A stretch of 64,000 nt of DNA from DATJGR01 sp963787045 (GTDB taxonomy: Bacteria > Pseudomonadota > Gammaproteobacteria > Pseudomonadales > Azotimanducaceae): the NCBI GenBank assembly GCA_963787045.1, contig CAWBBR010000002.1, forward strand, positions 310,001 through 374,000, written 5' to 3'. The stretch's first letter is position 1. Every line of letters begins with the position of its first letter. Shown here piece by piece: positions 17,094 through 27,205 of this stretch. The position numbers and the translations under genes are program-made. The notes beneath the pieces were generated by a model. It did not search any database and had not been told where the DNA came from. It saw only the letters and a list, made by a program, of their open reading frames with translations.

Positions 17094-18790
17094 CAATTCA
17101 GGACCTGACCCGCCGGAAGGTCGGAGTACTGCCACGCCACTTTCAGCGCTTCACGCGTTTTCGCCGCGTCTTTGCCTTGCGCCGAGAGCGCTTCGCCCAA
17201 ACCCCACAACGACCAACCGTTGTTCTTGAAGTAAGCGAGGTCTTCGTTGAAGGCGCGCTCCGCATCGGCTGGACGCTTTGCGCGCAGATACGCGGCGCCG
17301 AGACTCTGTCGCACCGGATAGAACCAGTACGGCGGCTCGGTGTACTGCAGTGCATCCTGCGTTTTCACGGCGCGTTCGAGCGCGGCCACTTCGGCGGCGT
17401 GATCGCCGTGCGCGTTCGCGATCGCCGCGCTGACGAGATCGGTGGCGACCGACACCATGCCGTTGATGATTTCGGGCTTGCCCTGAATCTTGACGCTGGC
17501 ACCCAGATTCGAGTCCGCCTGCAGCGCCTTCAACTCGACGTTGGCGTTTGCGATGTCGCCTTTGTGCGCATACGCGACACCGCGACCGAAGTGCCACATG
17601 GCCGTGGCGAACGGCACACCCTCGGGCGGTGCGGGTTCGGCCAGCATGTCGTCCCACAAGCCGAAGCGGACCAGCGTGTAGATCGGCACCGGCAGGTATT
17701 GCTGAACTTCCGGCGTGGAGCGAGCGAAATCGAGCGGCACGTGTTGCGCCATCTTGCGTGACGTATCGAGCGACAGCTTCTTCTGTCCTTCCATCATCGC
17801 CGCGTACCAGAGGAAGTGCAGGTTGTGCGGGTAGTAGACGGCGGGATAGAAACCCTGCGCGTTGCACTGTGCGATGTAGTCCTCGTCGGCCGTCGCGGCG
17901 AGTTCGTTCTGGGTAACCGCATCGTGATAGCGGCCTACGCGCAGATAGATGTGCGCCGGCATGTGCACCAGGTGACCCGCCACCGGAACGAGATCGCCCA
18001 GTTCGTCGGCGGCGACCTCGGCGCGCTCCGGCGTTGGCGTCGCTTCGACAGCATGGATGTAGAAGTGCAGTGCGCCGGGATGTTGTGGATCGGCCGCTTT
18101 CACGCGTTCGAGTTGGGCGACCGCGATCGTGGTCTCGGGTTTCGGAGACCCGTCCGGCATGTAGTAGTCCCACGGGCTCAGATCCATCAGCGATTCGGCA
18201 TACAGGGTTGCCGCGTTGAGATCGTCGGGATACGCCGCGACCAGTTTCGCCATCGCGTCCGCGTATGCGCGATCGAGCGTCGCGCGCCCCTCACCGGATT
18301 CGCTGTACCGTGTCGCCGCGGCGTCGATGTACGCCTGCTCCTGCGGCGATTCGTTCGCGCGTAGCGACTGCGCCGTCTGCAGTGCCTGCCATGCCAGCGG
18401 AATCGCTTCCGGCGTCATAGGCTGATTGATGTTCGGACCGTACGACAGCGCGACGCCCCACCAGCAGATCCCGCAAGTGGGATCGAGGCGCGCCGCCTCT
18501 TTGAACGAGCGAATCGCTTCGGCGTGGTTGAAGCCGTACATCAAGGTGAAACCCTGATCGAAGTACTTCTGCGCCTGTTCCGACTTCGTCGAAATCGGCA
18601 CGTGCAGCGGACCGATGCCGTGCAACAGCGGCGCGGTGGTTCCGTCGGGTTGGACCGCGGCCAGGTTCTGCCCGGCCGGCGCCGCGTCGGCCGCGTGATG
18701 CATCTCGCCTTCGGGTTTCGGAGCGTCTCGATGACAAGCCGACGCAAGAATCAGAACGGCGCCGAACGCCGCCAATCGTGGGTGATTCAT
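17093..18790 (-). CDS. Exported TPR protein, probable lipoprotein
   Basis: A 565-residue protein with a short hydrophobic N-terminus ending in LILASAC, a likely (not perfect) lipobox. It would be anchored at the cell envelope. The rest consists of tetratricopeptide-like helices, e.g. AQKYFDQGFTLMYGFNHAEA followed by a second repeat and a late one (RAKRPADAERAFNEDLAYFK). Large proteins of this type occur widely in proteobacteria without assigned function. It is first in a chain whose members overlap start on stop: TPR, metY, CoA-binding protein, mtfA-like. It is divergent from the metallophosphoesterase. Confidence 0.8.
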   Translation of the reverse strand: MNHPRLAAFGAVLILASACHRDAPKPEGEMHHAADAAPAGQNLAAVQPDGTTAPLLHGIGPLHVPISTKSEQAQKYFDQGFTLMYGFNHAEAIRSFKEAARLDPTCGICWWGVALSYGPNINQPMTPEAIPLAWQALQTAQSLRANESPQEQAYIDAAATRYSESGEGRATLDRAYADAMAKLVAAYPDDLNAATLYAESLMDLSPWDYYMPDGSPKPETTIAVAQLERVKAADPQHPGALHFYIHAVEATPTPERAEVAADELGDLVPVAGHLVHMPAHIYLRVGRYHDAVTQNELAATADEDYIAQCNAQGFYPAVYYPHNLHFLWYAAMMEGQKKLSLDTSRKMAQHVPLDFARSTPEVQQYLPVPIYTLVRFGLWDDMLAEPAPPEGVPFATAMWHFGRGVAYAHKGDIANANVELKALQADSNLGASVKIQGKPEIINGMVSVATDLVSAAIANAHGDHAAEVAALERAVKTQDALQYTEPPYWFYPVRQSLGAAYLRAKRPADAERAFNEDLAYFKNNGWSLWGLGEALSAQGKDAAKTREALKVAWQYSDLPAGQVLN

Positions 18791-18890
18791 GGTGGGTGCC
18801 TCTGCGTTGCCGGGAGGCGCAAACGATAGCAGATAGGCGCGGCGCAGAGTTGGTCAGATGCGCCGAGCGCGGCGGGCATACAATCGCGCG

Positions 18891-19832
18891 ATGCACGACG
18901 ATAGTGGCACAGCCAGCATCGATGCCGCGCTGCTCGAGCGGCTCGGGGCTCATGCGCGCAAACGGCTCGCAATCGAAGCGGATCACGAGCTCGAGGCGCA
19001 CGGGTCGTTTCGTTTGCGCGAGTGGTACCTCGCGCCGGCGCTGATCCGAACTTGTCTTCGTCTGATCGGAATGCTGAAGCGCGCGCGCCGCAACGCGCTC
19101 GATATCCGGCTCGTTGCGAACGACCTGCCGATCGTCGGGCTCGATCCGGCGTTGGACGGATTCACGCTGCTGCACCTGTCGGATCTACACGTAGACATCA
19201 ACGAGACGTTCGTGCCGGCGCTGATCGAACGGCTCGCAGGAGTCGAGTACGACGTTTGCGTGATGACCGGTGACTACCGCTCGAAAACGTACGGGCCGAT
19301 CGACGCGACGCTCGACGCGATGCGGCGCATCCGCGCGGTGCTTCGCGATCCGATCTACGGCGTGCTCGGGAACCACGACAGCCTTGCCTTCGTGGCCGAG
19401 TTCGAAAGGATGGGCATACGAATGCTGGTGAACGAAGCGGTCACGCTGCAACGCGGCGACGCGCGCATTGCGCTGGTCGGCATCGACGATCACCACTTCT
19501 ATCGTCTGGACAGTATTCCAAAAGCGATCGTCAATGTGCCCGACGAATTGCCGTTGATCCTGTTGTCGCACGCCCCCGAAGTCTATCGTCAGGCTGCGCA
19601 GGCCGGGTTCGACGTGATGCTGTGCGGCCACACGCACGGCGGCCAGATCTGCTTACCCGGCGGATACCCGGTGACGGTCGACGGAGACGTGCCGCGGCGA
19701 ATGGGCCGCGGCCCCTGGCGCCGTCGAGGCATGGTCGGATACACCTCGGCCGGCGCCGGCACGTCGATCGTCGACGTGCGGATCAACTGCCCGCCGGAGA
19801 TCACGCTGCATCGGTTGCGCCGCGCGCCCTGA
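18891..19832 (+). CDS. Calcineurin-like metallophosphoesterase
   Basis: A 313-residue metallophosphoesterase. The metal-site motifs are in order: LLHLSDLHVDIN (DxH), VMTGDYRSK (GD), GVLGNHDSL (GNHD), ILLSHAPEV and MLCGHTHGGQICLP (GHxH). This layout matches the YkuE/YaeI-type enzymes. I start at ATG 18891 (MHDDSGTASID) rather than 33 nt upstream. No signal peptide is evident. The substrate is unknown; lipid or nucleotide phosphoesters are handled by relatives. Confidence 0.87.
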   Translation: MHDDSGTASIDAALLERLGAHARKRLAIEADHELEAHGSFRLREWYLAPALIRTCLRLIGMLKRARRNALDIRLVANDLPIVGLDPALDGFTLLHLSDLHVDINETFVPALIERLAGVEYDVCVMTGDYRSKTYGPIDATLDAMRRIRAVLRDPIYGVLGNHDSLAFVAEFERMGIRMLVNEAVTLQRGDARIALVGIDDHHFYRLDSIPKAIVNVPDELPLILLSHAPEVYRQAAQAGFDVMLCGHTHGGQICLPGGYPVTVDGDVPRRMGRGPWRRRGMVGYTSAGAGTSIVDVRINCPPEITLHRLRRAP

Positions 19833-19873
19833 AGAATCAAGATCCGGACGTCGTTCACTGCTTCGAGTCTGAC

Positions 19874-21041
19874 ATGGCCAGCCTGCCACGGTTTGAAGTA
19901 CCCACGGTCGATTACGGTTCCGAAGAGCAAGCAATGGTGCGTTACCGCGCCGATGGCGAGCGCCGCGCAATGGCGCTCGGCAATCGAGGTCCGATCCGGT
20001 TCGATGCGAACGGCAAGCTCGATCCGGCGATCCTGCAGGCGTATTCACGCTGCGGTTTCTACGTTTTCGAAGGCGTGCTGAAGCCGGATGAACTCGCCGA
20101 CATCGAACGCGACGTTGCGGACATGTTGGCGCGCGCGCCAGTCACGCGCGGTGCTGCGGTCGACAAGCAAGGCCGACCTGCGCTCGGAGTGGACTGCGCC
20201 GCGCCGAACCTCAGTTGGGTAAGACCGCTGTCCGATCCGCTCGGCGGAACGAAGTTCGCCAACGGCCGCCATCCGGCGAAGATGTTCGAACCGGCGGTGC
20301 CGGCCGAAGCGCCGGACTACGTGGTGCAGCTGATCCTCGGTTCGCTGCAGTTCTCGCGATGCGTGTCTGCGCGTGTACGGCCATCCCGATCTTCTCGCCG
20401 TCGCGGCGGCCGTGAACGGCGACGACTTCACGCCGTTCAACGAGGCGGTGTGGATCAAACAGGCGCGCCTCGGCGGATCGGTGGCGTGGCACCAGGACGG
20501 CTGGACGCATTGGGAAAGCCGTGAGCTGGACGAAGGCACGCACGGCTTCAACTTCATGGCGCAGCTCTATGGCTGTAACGCCGCGAACGGTTTGTGGGTG
20601 GTGCCGGGTTCGCATCGCGTCGGCAAGGCCGACATCAAGGCGATGGTGGAGGCAGCCGGTTCCGATCGCTTGCCGCAAGCGGTGCCGATGATCTGCGCTG
20701 CGGGCGACGTCGCGATCTGCAATCGCCAGGCGATTCACGGCTCGTTCGCAAACACCAGCGACGACGTGCGCGTGACGATCAACTTCGGCTTTCACCGGCG
20801 TGCGAGCGTGCTCGGCGTAGAAAGCGGCGGCGTTCACAACCCGGTGGCCGTTTACGACGACGCACGCATCCGCGAGCGGTCGCGGGTGATTCAGTACGCG
20901 ATCGACGCGCGCCGCCAGCGTTTTCCGGAAGAGACTGCGTACCGGTACGCGCCGCTCGCGAAGGACGCAGACGCGTTGCGGTGGACTCCGGCCGCGAAAG
21001 CTTCGCTCAAGGACTACAACCTGCTCGATCTGGGAATTTAG
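19874..21041 (+). CDS. Phytanoyl-CoA dioxygenase (PhyH) family protein (frameshifted)
   Basis: An Fe(II)/2-oxoglutarate-dependent dioxygenase of the PhyH family, about 388 residues after correction. The iron-binding HxD is in SVAWHQDGWTHW and the distal histidine in NRQAIHGSFANTSD. Reading starts at ATG 19874 (MASLPRFEVPTVDY). Near 20352 an extra base moves the frame by +1 (FS then DACLRVYGHPDLL). The substrate could be a CoA ester or a small molecule. The gene precedes an acyl-CoA dehydrogenase cluster, consistent with lipid or branched-chain catabolism. Confidence 0.85.
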
Positions 21042-21151
21042 AACGCGTCTCAAATGGGTGGCCGCCGCCCCCCGGCTGTCGATATAGTCCACGGTTCAGC
21101 GCGCCGCCATTGAGCGCGCTATGAATCGGACAAAAAAGGGGGGACGTACAC
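21042..21151 (+). other. Leader of the acyl-CoA dehydrogenase operon with a hairpin
   Basis: AGCGCGC at 21098-21104 pairs with GCGCGCT at 21114-21120, with a 9-nt loop. No T-run follows, so it is not a typical intrinsic terminator. A strong ribosome site (AAGGGGGGA) precedes the GTG at 21152. The rest of this stretch shows nothing recognisable. Confidence 0.3.
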
Positions 21152-22423
21152 GTGAACTTCGAACTACCCAAAGACCTGGCCGACTATCTGGTCGAACTCG
21201 ACGAGTTCATCGAGAAAGTCATCAAGCCGCTCGAGAACTCGGACGACAACATCCGGTTCTTCGATCACCGTCGCGAAGACGCGCGCACCGACTGGGACCG
21301 CGGCGGACTGCCGACGGAAGAGTGGGAAGCGCTGCTCGCGAAGGCGCGTAAGCTCGCCGACGACGCCGGCCACTACCGCTATCCGTTCCCGAAAGCATAC
21401 GGCGGCAAGGACGGCACCAACCTCGGCATGGCGGTGATCCGCGAACACTTCGCGGCGAAGGGACTCGGCCTGCACAACGATCTGCAGAACGAGCACTCGA
21501 TCGTCGGCAACAACGTCGGCCTGCTGCTGATGCTGCATCACGGCACCGAAGAACAGAAGAAGGAATGGATACCGGCGATGCTGGCGGGCCAGCGCGGCTT
21601 CGCGTTCGGCATCACCGAGCCGGATCACGGCTCCGACGCGACGCACATGGAGACGAATGCGCGGCGCGACGGCGACGACTGGGTCATCAACGGCGGGAAG
21701 ACCTGGAACACCGGCATCCACAAGGCGAAATACGACCTGATCTTCGCGCGCACCAGCGGCAAGGCCGGCGACGGCGACGGCATCACCGCGTTCCTGACGC
21801 CGACCAACTCGAAGGGCTTCAAGGTCGAAGAGATGCTGTGGACGTTCAACATGCCGACCGACCACGGCCGCATCTCGCTGACGAACGTGCGCGTGCCGAA
21901 CGATGCGATCTTCGGCGGCGAAGGCAGGGGCCTCGGGGTGGTGCAGATGTTCTTCAACGAAAACCGCATCCGGCAGGCCGCTTCGAGCCTCGGCGCCGCG
22001 CAGTTCTGCATCAACGAATCGGTCGAGTACGCAAAGGTGCGCAAACCGTTCGGCAAGCCGCTGTCGACGAACCAGGCGATCCAGTTCCCGCTCGTCGAAC
22101 TGCAGACGCAATGCGAGATGCTGCGCGCGCTGATCCACAAGACGGCGTGGCAGATGGACACGTACGGCGCGTTCTCGGCGTCCGACAAAGTGTCGATGTG
22201 CAACTACTGGGCGAACCGGCTGTGCTGCGAAGCGGCGGATCGCGCGATGCAGGTGCACGGCGGCCTCGGTTATTCGCGGCACAAGCCGTTCGAGCACATC
22301 TACCGGCACCATCGCCGCTATCGCATCACCGAAGGCTCGGAAGAGATCCAGATGCGCCGTGTCGCCGGTTACATGTTCGGCTTCATGAAGCAGCGGGCGC
22401 CCAAAGGCGTTCACGAAGAATAA
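21152..22423 (+). CDS. Acyl-CoA dehydrogenase
   Basis: A 423-residue flavin acyl-CoA dehydrogenase, acting in fatty-acid or branched acyl-CoA oxidation. FAFGITEPDHGSDATHMET is the FAD/substrate signature, EYAKVRKPFGKPLSTNQAIQ the C-terminal helical domain, and RITEGSEEIQMRR includes the region of the catalytic glutamate. The start is GTG with a very strong AAGGGGGGA site. The next gene (phosphotransferase) begins 6 nt later. Acyl-CoA dehydrogenases next to APH-like kinases correspond to the two halves of eukaryotic ACAD10/ACAD11. Confidence 0.92.
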   Translation: MNFELPKDLADYLVELDEFIEKVIKPLENSDDNIRFFDHRREDARTDWDRGGLPTEEWEALLAKARKLADDAGHYRYPFPKAYGGKDGTNLGMAVIREHFAAKGLGLHNDLQNEHSIVGNNVGLLLMLHHGTEEQKKEWIPAMLAGQRGFAFGITEPDHGSDATHMETNARRDGDDWVINGGKTWNTGIHKAKYDLIFARTSGKAGDGDGITAFLTPTNSKGFKVEEMLWTFNMPTDHGRISLTNVRVPNDAIFGGEGRGLGVVQMFFNENRIRQAASSLGAAQFCINESVEYAKVRKPFGKPLSTNQAIQFPLVELQTQCEMLRALIHKTAWQMDTYGAFSASDKVSMCNYWANRLCCEAADRAMQVHGGLGYSRHKPFEHIYRHHRRYRITEGSEEIQMRRVAGYMFGFMKQRAPKGVHEE

Positions 22424-22429
22424 CTCGAC

Positions 22430-23843
22430 GTGGCCGCTACCGATTTCGAGACGAAACTCGCGGCAGTGCTGCGTCGTCAGATCGCCGGCTTCGAGACGCT
22501 GGTCTCTGCCGAGAGATTGTCGGGCGGCGCCAGTCAGGAGACCTATAGGCTGGTGATTCGCGATGCGGCTGGTGAGCGCCGTCTCGCGATGCGACGCTCG
22601 CCCGGCGGCGTGGAGAGCCTTCGCACTCCCGGGCATCCCGGGCTTGCCCACCGAAGCTGCGCTGATGCGTTTTGCGCGCGTCGCCGGCGTGCCGGAACCG
22701 GAGGTGTATGCGGTATTCACGCCGGACGACGGACTCGGCGACGGCTTCGTCATGCAGTGGCTCGACGGCGAAGCGCTGGGCGCGCGCATCGTCCGCTCCG
22801 AATCGCTGGCGGCCGTTCGCCCGAAGCTCGCGTTCGAGTGCGGGCAGATTCTCGCGCGCATTCACGCGATCGATCTGAAGAAGACCGGCCTCGATCAGCT
22901 GCTCGATCCGATGGATCCGGCCGCGTTCGTCGAGCAGACGTGGGAGCGGTACAAGCTGTTCAACACGCCGCAACCGATGATCGACTACGCCGCTCGCTGG
23001 CTGAAGGAACACCTGCCGAGCAATCCGCGGATGGCGCTGGTGCACAACGATTTCCGCAACGGCAACTTCATGGTCGGCCCCAACGGCGTCGTTGCGGTGC
23101 TCGACTGGGAAGTGGCGCACATCGGCGATCCGATGCGCGACCTCGGCTGGATCTGCACGAACTCGTGGCGCTTCGGGCGCAGCGACCTGCCGGTGGGCGG
23201 CTTCGGCGAATACGAGGATCTGTTCCGCGGCTACGAGTCGGTATCGGGCACGAAAGTCGATCCCGCGCACGTGAAGTTCTGGGAAGTATTCGGATCGTTC
23301 TGGTGGGCGGTGGGTTGCCTCAGTATGGCCGAGCACTTCCGCACCGGTCCCGACAAAACGGTGGAGCGGCCCGGCATCGGCCGGCGCAGTTCGGAATGTC
23401 AGGTCGACTGCGTGAACCTGCTGATCCCCGGATCGGTCGTGCCGGTACAAGGACTGTCGCTCGATTCCGCGCTCGACATGCCGCGCACCGACGAACTCGT
23501 CGTGAGCGTGCGCGATTTCCTGCGCGGTGACGTGATGGCATCAACCGAAGGCCGTACCAACTTTCTCGCGCGCGTCGCGTCGAATTCGCTCGACATCGTA
23601 CTGCGCGAACTGTCGCTCGGCCCGCCGCATCGCACCGGCGAGCTCGAACGCCTGCGCAAACTGTTCGGCGCGCCCAACGACAGTCTCGAGGGGCTGCGCT
23701 GGCGCCTGACGCGCGAGTTGCGCGACGGTTCGATGGCGCTGGATCGTCCGGGGCTTGCGGAGCATTTGCGCGAAACTGTCGTCAATCAGGTGGCGATCGA
23801 TCAGCCCAGCTATTCCGGACTGAAAACCGCGCTGGGCGCCTGA
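22430..23843 (+). CDS. APH-family phosphotransferase fused to a DUF6285-like domain (frameshifted)
   Basis: A protein of about 470 residues. The N-terminal kinase-like domain has LSGGASQETYRLV, the Brenner-type motif LVHNDFRNGNFMVGPNG and VVAVLDWEVAHIGDP. The last 110 residues or so (DELVVSVRDFLRGDV, FLARVASNSLDIVLREL) resemble the small DUF6285 proteins usually encoded separately beside such kinases. The frame moves +1 near 22622, at a CTT codon. In ACAD10/11 proteins this kinase phosphorylates hydroxyacyl substrates, and the dehydrogenase upstream is the natural partner. It starts GTG, 6 nt after that gene. Confidence 0.82.
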
Positions 23844-23846
23844 CGG

Positions 23847-24944
23847 ATGGGAACGACGATGGACGTCATTACGCCGCGCCGCGTCGGGAAGAGCGCGCTC
23901 ACCGTCACGCCGCTCGGCTTTGGGGCCGGACCGCTCGGCGACCCGCGCGTGCCGGCAACGGCGTGCCTGGAGGCGGTTGCGGCGGCGTGGGCCGGCGGCG
24001 TTCGGCTCTTCGATACGGCGCCGGAGTACGGCATCGGCCGATCGGAACGACGACTCGGCGTCGCGCTCGCGGAACTCGGCGACCGCGACGCCTACGCGGT
24101 CAACACCAAAGTCGGTCGCACGCTCGAACCCGAACCGGTGCGCAATGAGGCGAACAAGACGGTCTCGCCGGACGGTGGCGTGCGCACGCCGCGCGACCCT
24201 CGCAGCGGCCACCGCGTGCATTTCGCGTATGACCGAGCCGCCATTGCGTCCCAGCACCGCGATTCGCTGATGCGGCTCGGTCTGCCGTATGTCGACAGCC
24301 TGACGATCCACGACCTCGACTACGGCTATCACGACGATGCGCAGATCGATGCGGGGCTCGCGCAGTTGTCGCGCAGCGGCGGTGGCGGTGCGGCACTGCT
24401 CGAAGAGTGGCGCGCGGCCGGGTCGATCAAGGCGATCGGCCTCGGTTGCAACCGCGAGATGCGCAACTACGCGACATGGGGCGGGCGCCACGAGAGGCTA
24501 GTCGAGCGGATCGCCGACCTCGTCGACCTGGACTTTCTCGTCGTCGCGGGTCCGTACACGCTGCTCGACACGTGCGCGCTCGATCGCGTGCTGCCGTTGT
24601 GCACGTCGCGCGGCATCGGCGCGATCATCGCGTCGCCGTTCGCGGGCGGCTGGCTGCTGGCACCCGAACGCGCCGGCTACATGTACGGTGAAACGCCACA
24701 GCCGGTGCGCGAGAAAACCGCGGCGATCGAACGGGTCTGTCGCGATCACGGCGTGCCGATCGGCGCGGTTGCGCTGCAGTTCGTGCTCTCGCACCCGGCG
24801 GTTGCCGCGGCGATACCGGGCGCGCGGTCCGCCAACGAGGCCATCGAGGCGCAGCGGCTCTCGCGCATCGACATACCTCGGGCGCTGTGGAGCGCGTTGA
24901 AAGGCGACGGGTTGCTCGACGAGCGCGCGCCGACGCCTGCATGA
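23847..24944 (+). CDS. Aldo/keto reductase (D-threo-aldose dehydrogenase-like)
   Basis: A 365-residue aldo/keto reductase with LTVTPLGFGAGPLGDPR, the tetrad Asp and Tyr in LFDTAPEYGIGRSE, the lysine in VNTKVGR and the histidine in LTIHDLDYG. The glycine-rich N-terminus and length fit the L-fucose/D-threo-aldose and pyridoxal dehydrogenase branch. It is encoded 3 nt after the kinase-DUF6285 gene, so it is part of the same transcript. The role within this lipid cluster is not clear. Confidence 0.85.
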   Translation: MGTTMDVITPRRVGKSALTVTPLGFGAGPLGDPRVPATACLEAVAAAWAGGVRLFDTAPEYGIGRSERRLGVALAELGDRDAYAVNTKVGRTLEPEPVRNEANKTVSPDGGVRTPRDPRSGHRVHFAYDRAAIASQHRDSLMRLGLPYVDSLTIHDLDYGYHDDAQIDAGLAQLSRSGGGGAALLEEWRAAGSIKAIGLGCNREMRNYATWGGRHERLVERIADLVDLDFLVVAGPYTLLDTCALDRVLPLCTSRGIGAIIASPFAGGWLLAPERAGYMYGETPQPVREKTAAIERVCRDHGVPIGAVALQFVLSHPAVAAAIPGARSANEAIEAQRLSRIDIPRALWSALKGDGLLDERAPTPA

Positions 24945-25107
24945 GTCGACAGTCGATGGTTCGAATCCCGCGAATCGTCCGGACGATCGTGGCGCGGCCT
25001 CTTGTCGCCTCGATCGCCCGCGCGGTGCCAGCATTCGGTGACCGCAGGTCGCAATCGCACGCCGACTCCCGCATAGTGCCGTCTTGTGGGACATTCCGGA
25101 GCCGTCC

Positions 25108-26568
25108 ATGCGCCTCACTCAGTCGGACGCATCGTTCCTGTACACGGAGTCGGCCAGCGGACCGATGCACATCTCGTCGGTTTACATCCTCGAGGGTGAG
25201 CTGGCGTTCGAGAAGGTATTCGAGCATTTCGCAGCGCGGCTGCACCTGATCCCCTCGTATCGCCGCAAGCTCGCGCAGGTGCCGTTCAATATCGCGCACC
25301 CGGAATGGGTGGACGACCCCGACTTCGATCTCGCGAACCACGTGCTGGCCCATCACATTCCGGATGGCAGCACGCTCGAGCAAGGCATGGATGCCGCGAT
25401 CGAGTTGAACGAGGCGATCCTCGATCGGTCGCGGCCGTTGTGGAAGGCCTACGTGGTTTCCGGTGTGCCGGATCGCACGCTGATCCTGCAGATGACGCAT
25501 CACGCGATGATCGACGGGGCGTCCGGCATCGAGTTGACCACTGTGCTGTACGACTTCGACGCGAAAGGGGCAAACAGCGAGCCGCCGCCAAAGGAGCCGT
25601 GGGTGGCGCAGCCGATGCCGAGCGGCGCAGAACTGTTCTCGCGGGCGCTGCGCGACAACATGGAGCGGTTGGCGAACAGTCGTCCGATCGCAGCCATCCG
25701 CGGAGCTGCGGAACAGGAAGCGTTGCTACGCAAAGCGTTCGGCGTGTTCTCGCGATTCACGTCGCGACCCGCAGTCACTGCACCGTTCAATGCCGGTGTC
25801 GTCGGGCCGCACCGCAAGCTGCGCTGGATGAAACGCCCATTGAGCGAAATCCGCGAGATCCGTCGCAGCCTCGGCGGCACGATCAACGACGTCGTGCTCA
25901 CCGTCGTCTCCGAAGCGGTGGCGCGTTACCTCAGCGAGCACGGCGAGCGGGTCGATGGCGCGCACCTGCGCATCATGTGCCCGGTGAACGTGCGCACTGA
26001 GGGGCAACAAGGCGCGCTCGGTAATCAGGTGTCGGCGATCTTCCCGATGTTGCCGGCATGGCCGATGAATCCGGCCACGCGTCTCGGCGCGGTATGCGCC
26101 GAGGTCGAGCGCATCAAGGAGGAGCAGGAAGCGCAGGCGCTGACGCTGCTGCAGAACACCATGCCGGAACCGTGGCCGATCGCGATGGTCGGCACGCAAC
26201 TGACCGGCACGCGATTCGATCCAAGCGCGTTACCCGCGCGCTTTCCGGTGCCTTTGTTGCCGGCGATCGCGGGTTGGCGACCGCCGAACTTCGGCCTGAA
26301 TTTCGTTTGTACGAACGTGCCGGGCGTGCAGGTGCCGCAGTACCTGTGTGGACACCGCGTGCTCGATACCATCGGCGTGCTCGTGCTCAGCGGCAACATC
26401 GGCCTCGGCATCACCATCCTGAGCTACAACCAGGGGCTGTACTTCAGTTTCATCTGCGAGCCGCGCCTGCTGCCCGACCTCGAAGTGCTCACCAATGCCG
26501 CAGAGGCCGCGTACGGTGAACTGTTGAACGCCGCACGCGCGCGCACCGAACAGGCGCGGAAGGCGTAA
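25108..26568 (+). CDS. Wax ester synthase / diacylglycerol acyltransferase (WS/DGAT)
   Basis: A 486-residue acyltransferase that transfers acyl groups from acyl-CoA to fatty alcohols or diacylglycerol to make storage lipids. The active site HHxxxDG is QMTHHAMIDGASG (His131, His132, Asp136). IRRSLGGTINDVVLTVVSEA and MCPVNVRTEG are family segments. I chose ATG 25108 (MRLTQSDASFLYTES) because GGAG lies 9 nt upstream and homology starts there. In the 163-nt gap before it I see no promoter or RNA. Confidence 0.92.
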   Translation: MRLTQSDASFLYTESASGPMHISSVYILEGELAFEKVFEHFAARLHLIPSYRRKLAQVPFNIAHPEWVDDPDFDLANHVLAHHIPDGSTLEQGMDAAIELNEAILDRSRPLWKAYVVSGVPDRTLILQMTHHAMIDGASGIELTTVLYDFDAKGANSEPPPKEPWVAQPMPSGAELFSRALRDNMERLANSRPIAAIRGAAEQEALLRKAFGVFSRFTSRPAVTAPFNAGVVGPHRKLRWMKRPLSEIREIRRSLGGTINDVVLTVVSEAVARYLSEHGERVDGAHLRIMCPVNVRTEGQQGALGNQVSAIFPMLPAWPMNPATRLGAVCAEVERIKEEQEAQALTLLQNTMPEPWPIAMVGTQLTGTRFDPSALPARFPVPLLPAIAGWRPPNFGLNFVCTNVPGVQVPQYLCGHRVLDTIGVLVLSGNIGLGITILSYNQGLYFSFICEPRLLPDLEVLTNAAEAAYGELLNAARARTEQARKA

Positions 26569-26599
26569 CCGCCCCATCCATTCTTTCAAACTCAGATTT

Positions 26600-27199
26600 G
26601 TGAGCGACACCATGCCCAGCGTAGCCAGCCAGTATCCCCGAACGATCAACCTGCCCGACGGCCAGTCGGTGCAGATACGCCTGATGACCGCAGCAGACCG
26701 CAATGCGATGCTCGCGTTCGCGCGCAGCTTGCCGCAGGAAGACCTGCTGTTTCTGCGTGTCGACATCTCCGATCCGGCGGCCGTCGACATCTGGATCCGC
26801 AACATCGAGGCCGGACTGTCGGCAACCTTGCTTGCATTCGATGCGAACGGAATCGTCGGGTACGCGACCGTGCACCGCAGTCAGGTGCCGTGGATGCGAC
26901 GGGTGGGAGAGTTGCGTGTGAACGTCGGCGCGGGCTATCGGGCGCGCGGTCTCGGTCGCATTCTCACGTCGCAGATCTTCGACCTCGCGCGCGGCCTCGG
27001 CTTGCGCAAACTGATGGCGAACATGACGACCGACCAGCACGGCGCTCAGGCGGCATTCCGCCGGCTCGGGTTCATTCCGGAAGCGCTGCTCGCAGACTAC
27101 GTCGAAGATCGCAACGGCACGCCGCGCGACCTGGTGATGATGTCGTACGACATCGGCGGCCACACCGATCACGTCGACGAGCCTTTGCGGATGCGTTGA
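26600..27199 (+). CDS. GNAT family N-acetyltransferase
   Basis: A protein of 199 residues (or 195 if started at the ATG at 26612) with a GNAT fold: VQIRLMTAADRNAMLAFARS at the start, RVNVGAGYRARGLGRILTSQ as the acetyl-CoA pyrophosphate loop (Q/RxxGxG/A), then GAQAAFRRLGFIPE. It follows the WS/DGAT gene by 31 nt. The substrate is unknown; related proteins acetylate amino groups of proteins or small molecules. Confidence 0.85.
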   Translation: MSDTMPSVASQYPRTINLPDGQSVQIRLMTAADRNAMLAFARSLPQEDLLFLRVDISDPAAVDIWIRNIEAGLSATLLAFDANGIVGYATVHRSQVPWMRRVGELRVNVGAGYRARGLGRILTSQIFDLARGLGLRKLMANMTTDQHGAQAAFRRLGFIPEALLADYVEDRNGTPRDLVMMSYDIGGHTDHVDEPLRMR

Positions 27200-27205
27200 G
27201 GCGCC

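Noticed and set aside
21164..22861. Antisense open frame of 565 codons opposite the acyl-CoA dehydrogenase
   Set aside because: It is a shadow of a well-supported gene with strong flavoenzyme motifs on the plus strand.
24961..24990. GGTTCGAATCCC resembles the T-arm of a tRNA
   Set aside because: The 5-bp stem does not pair, and no D-arm, anticodon arm or acceptor stem can be placed around it.
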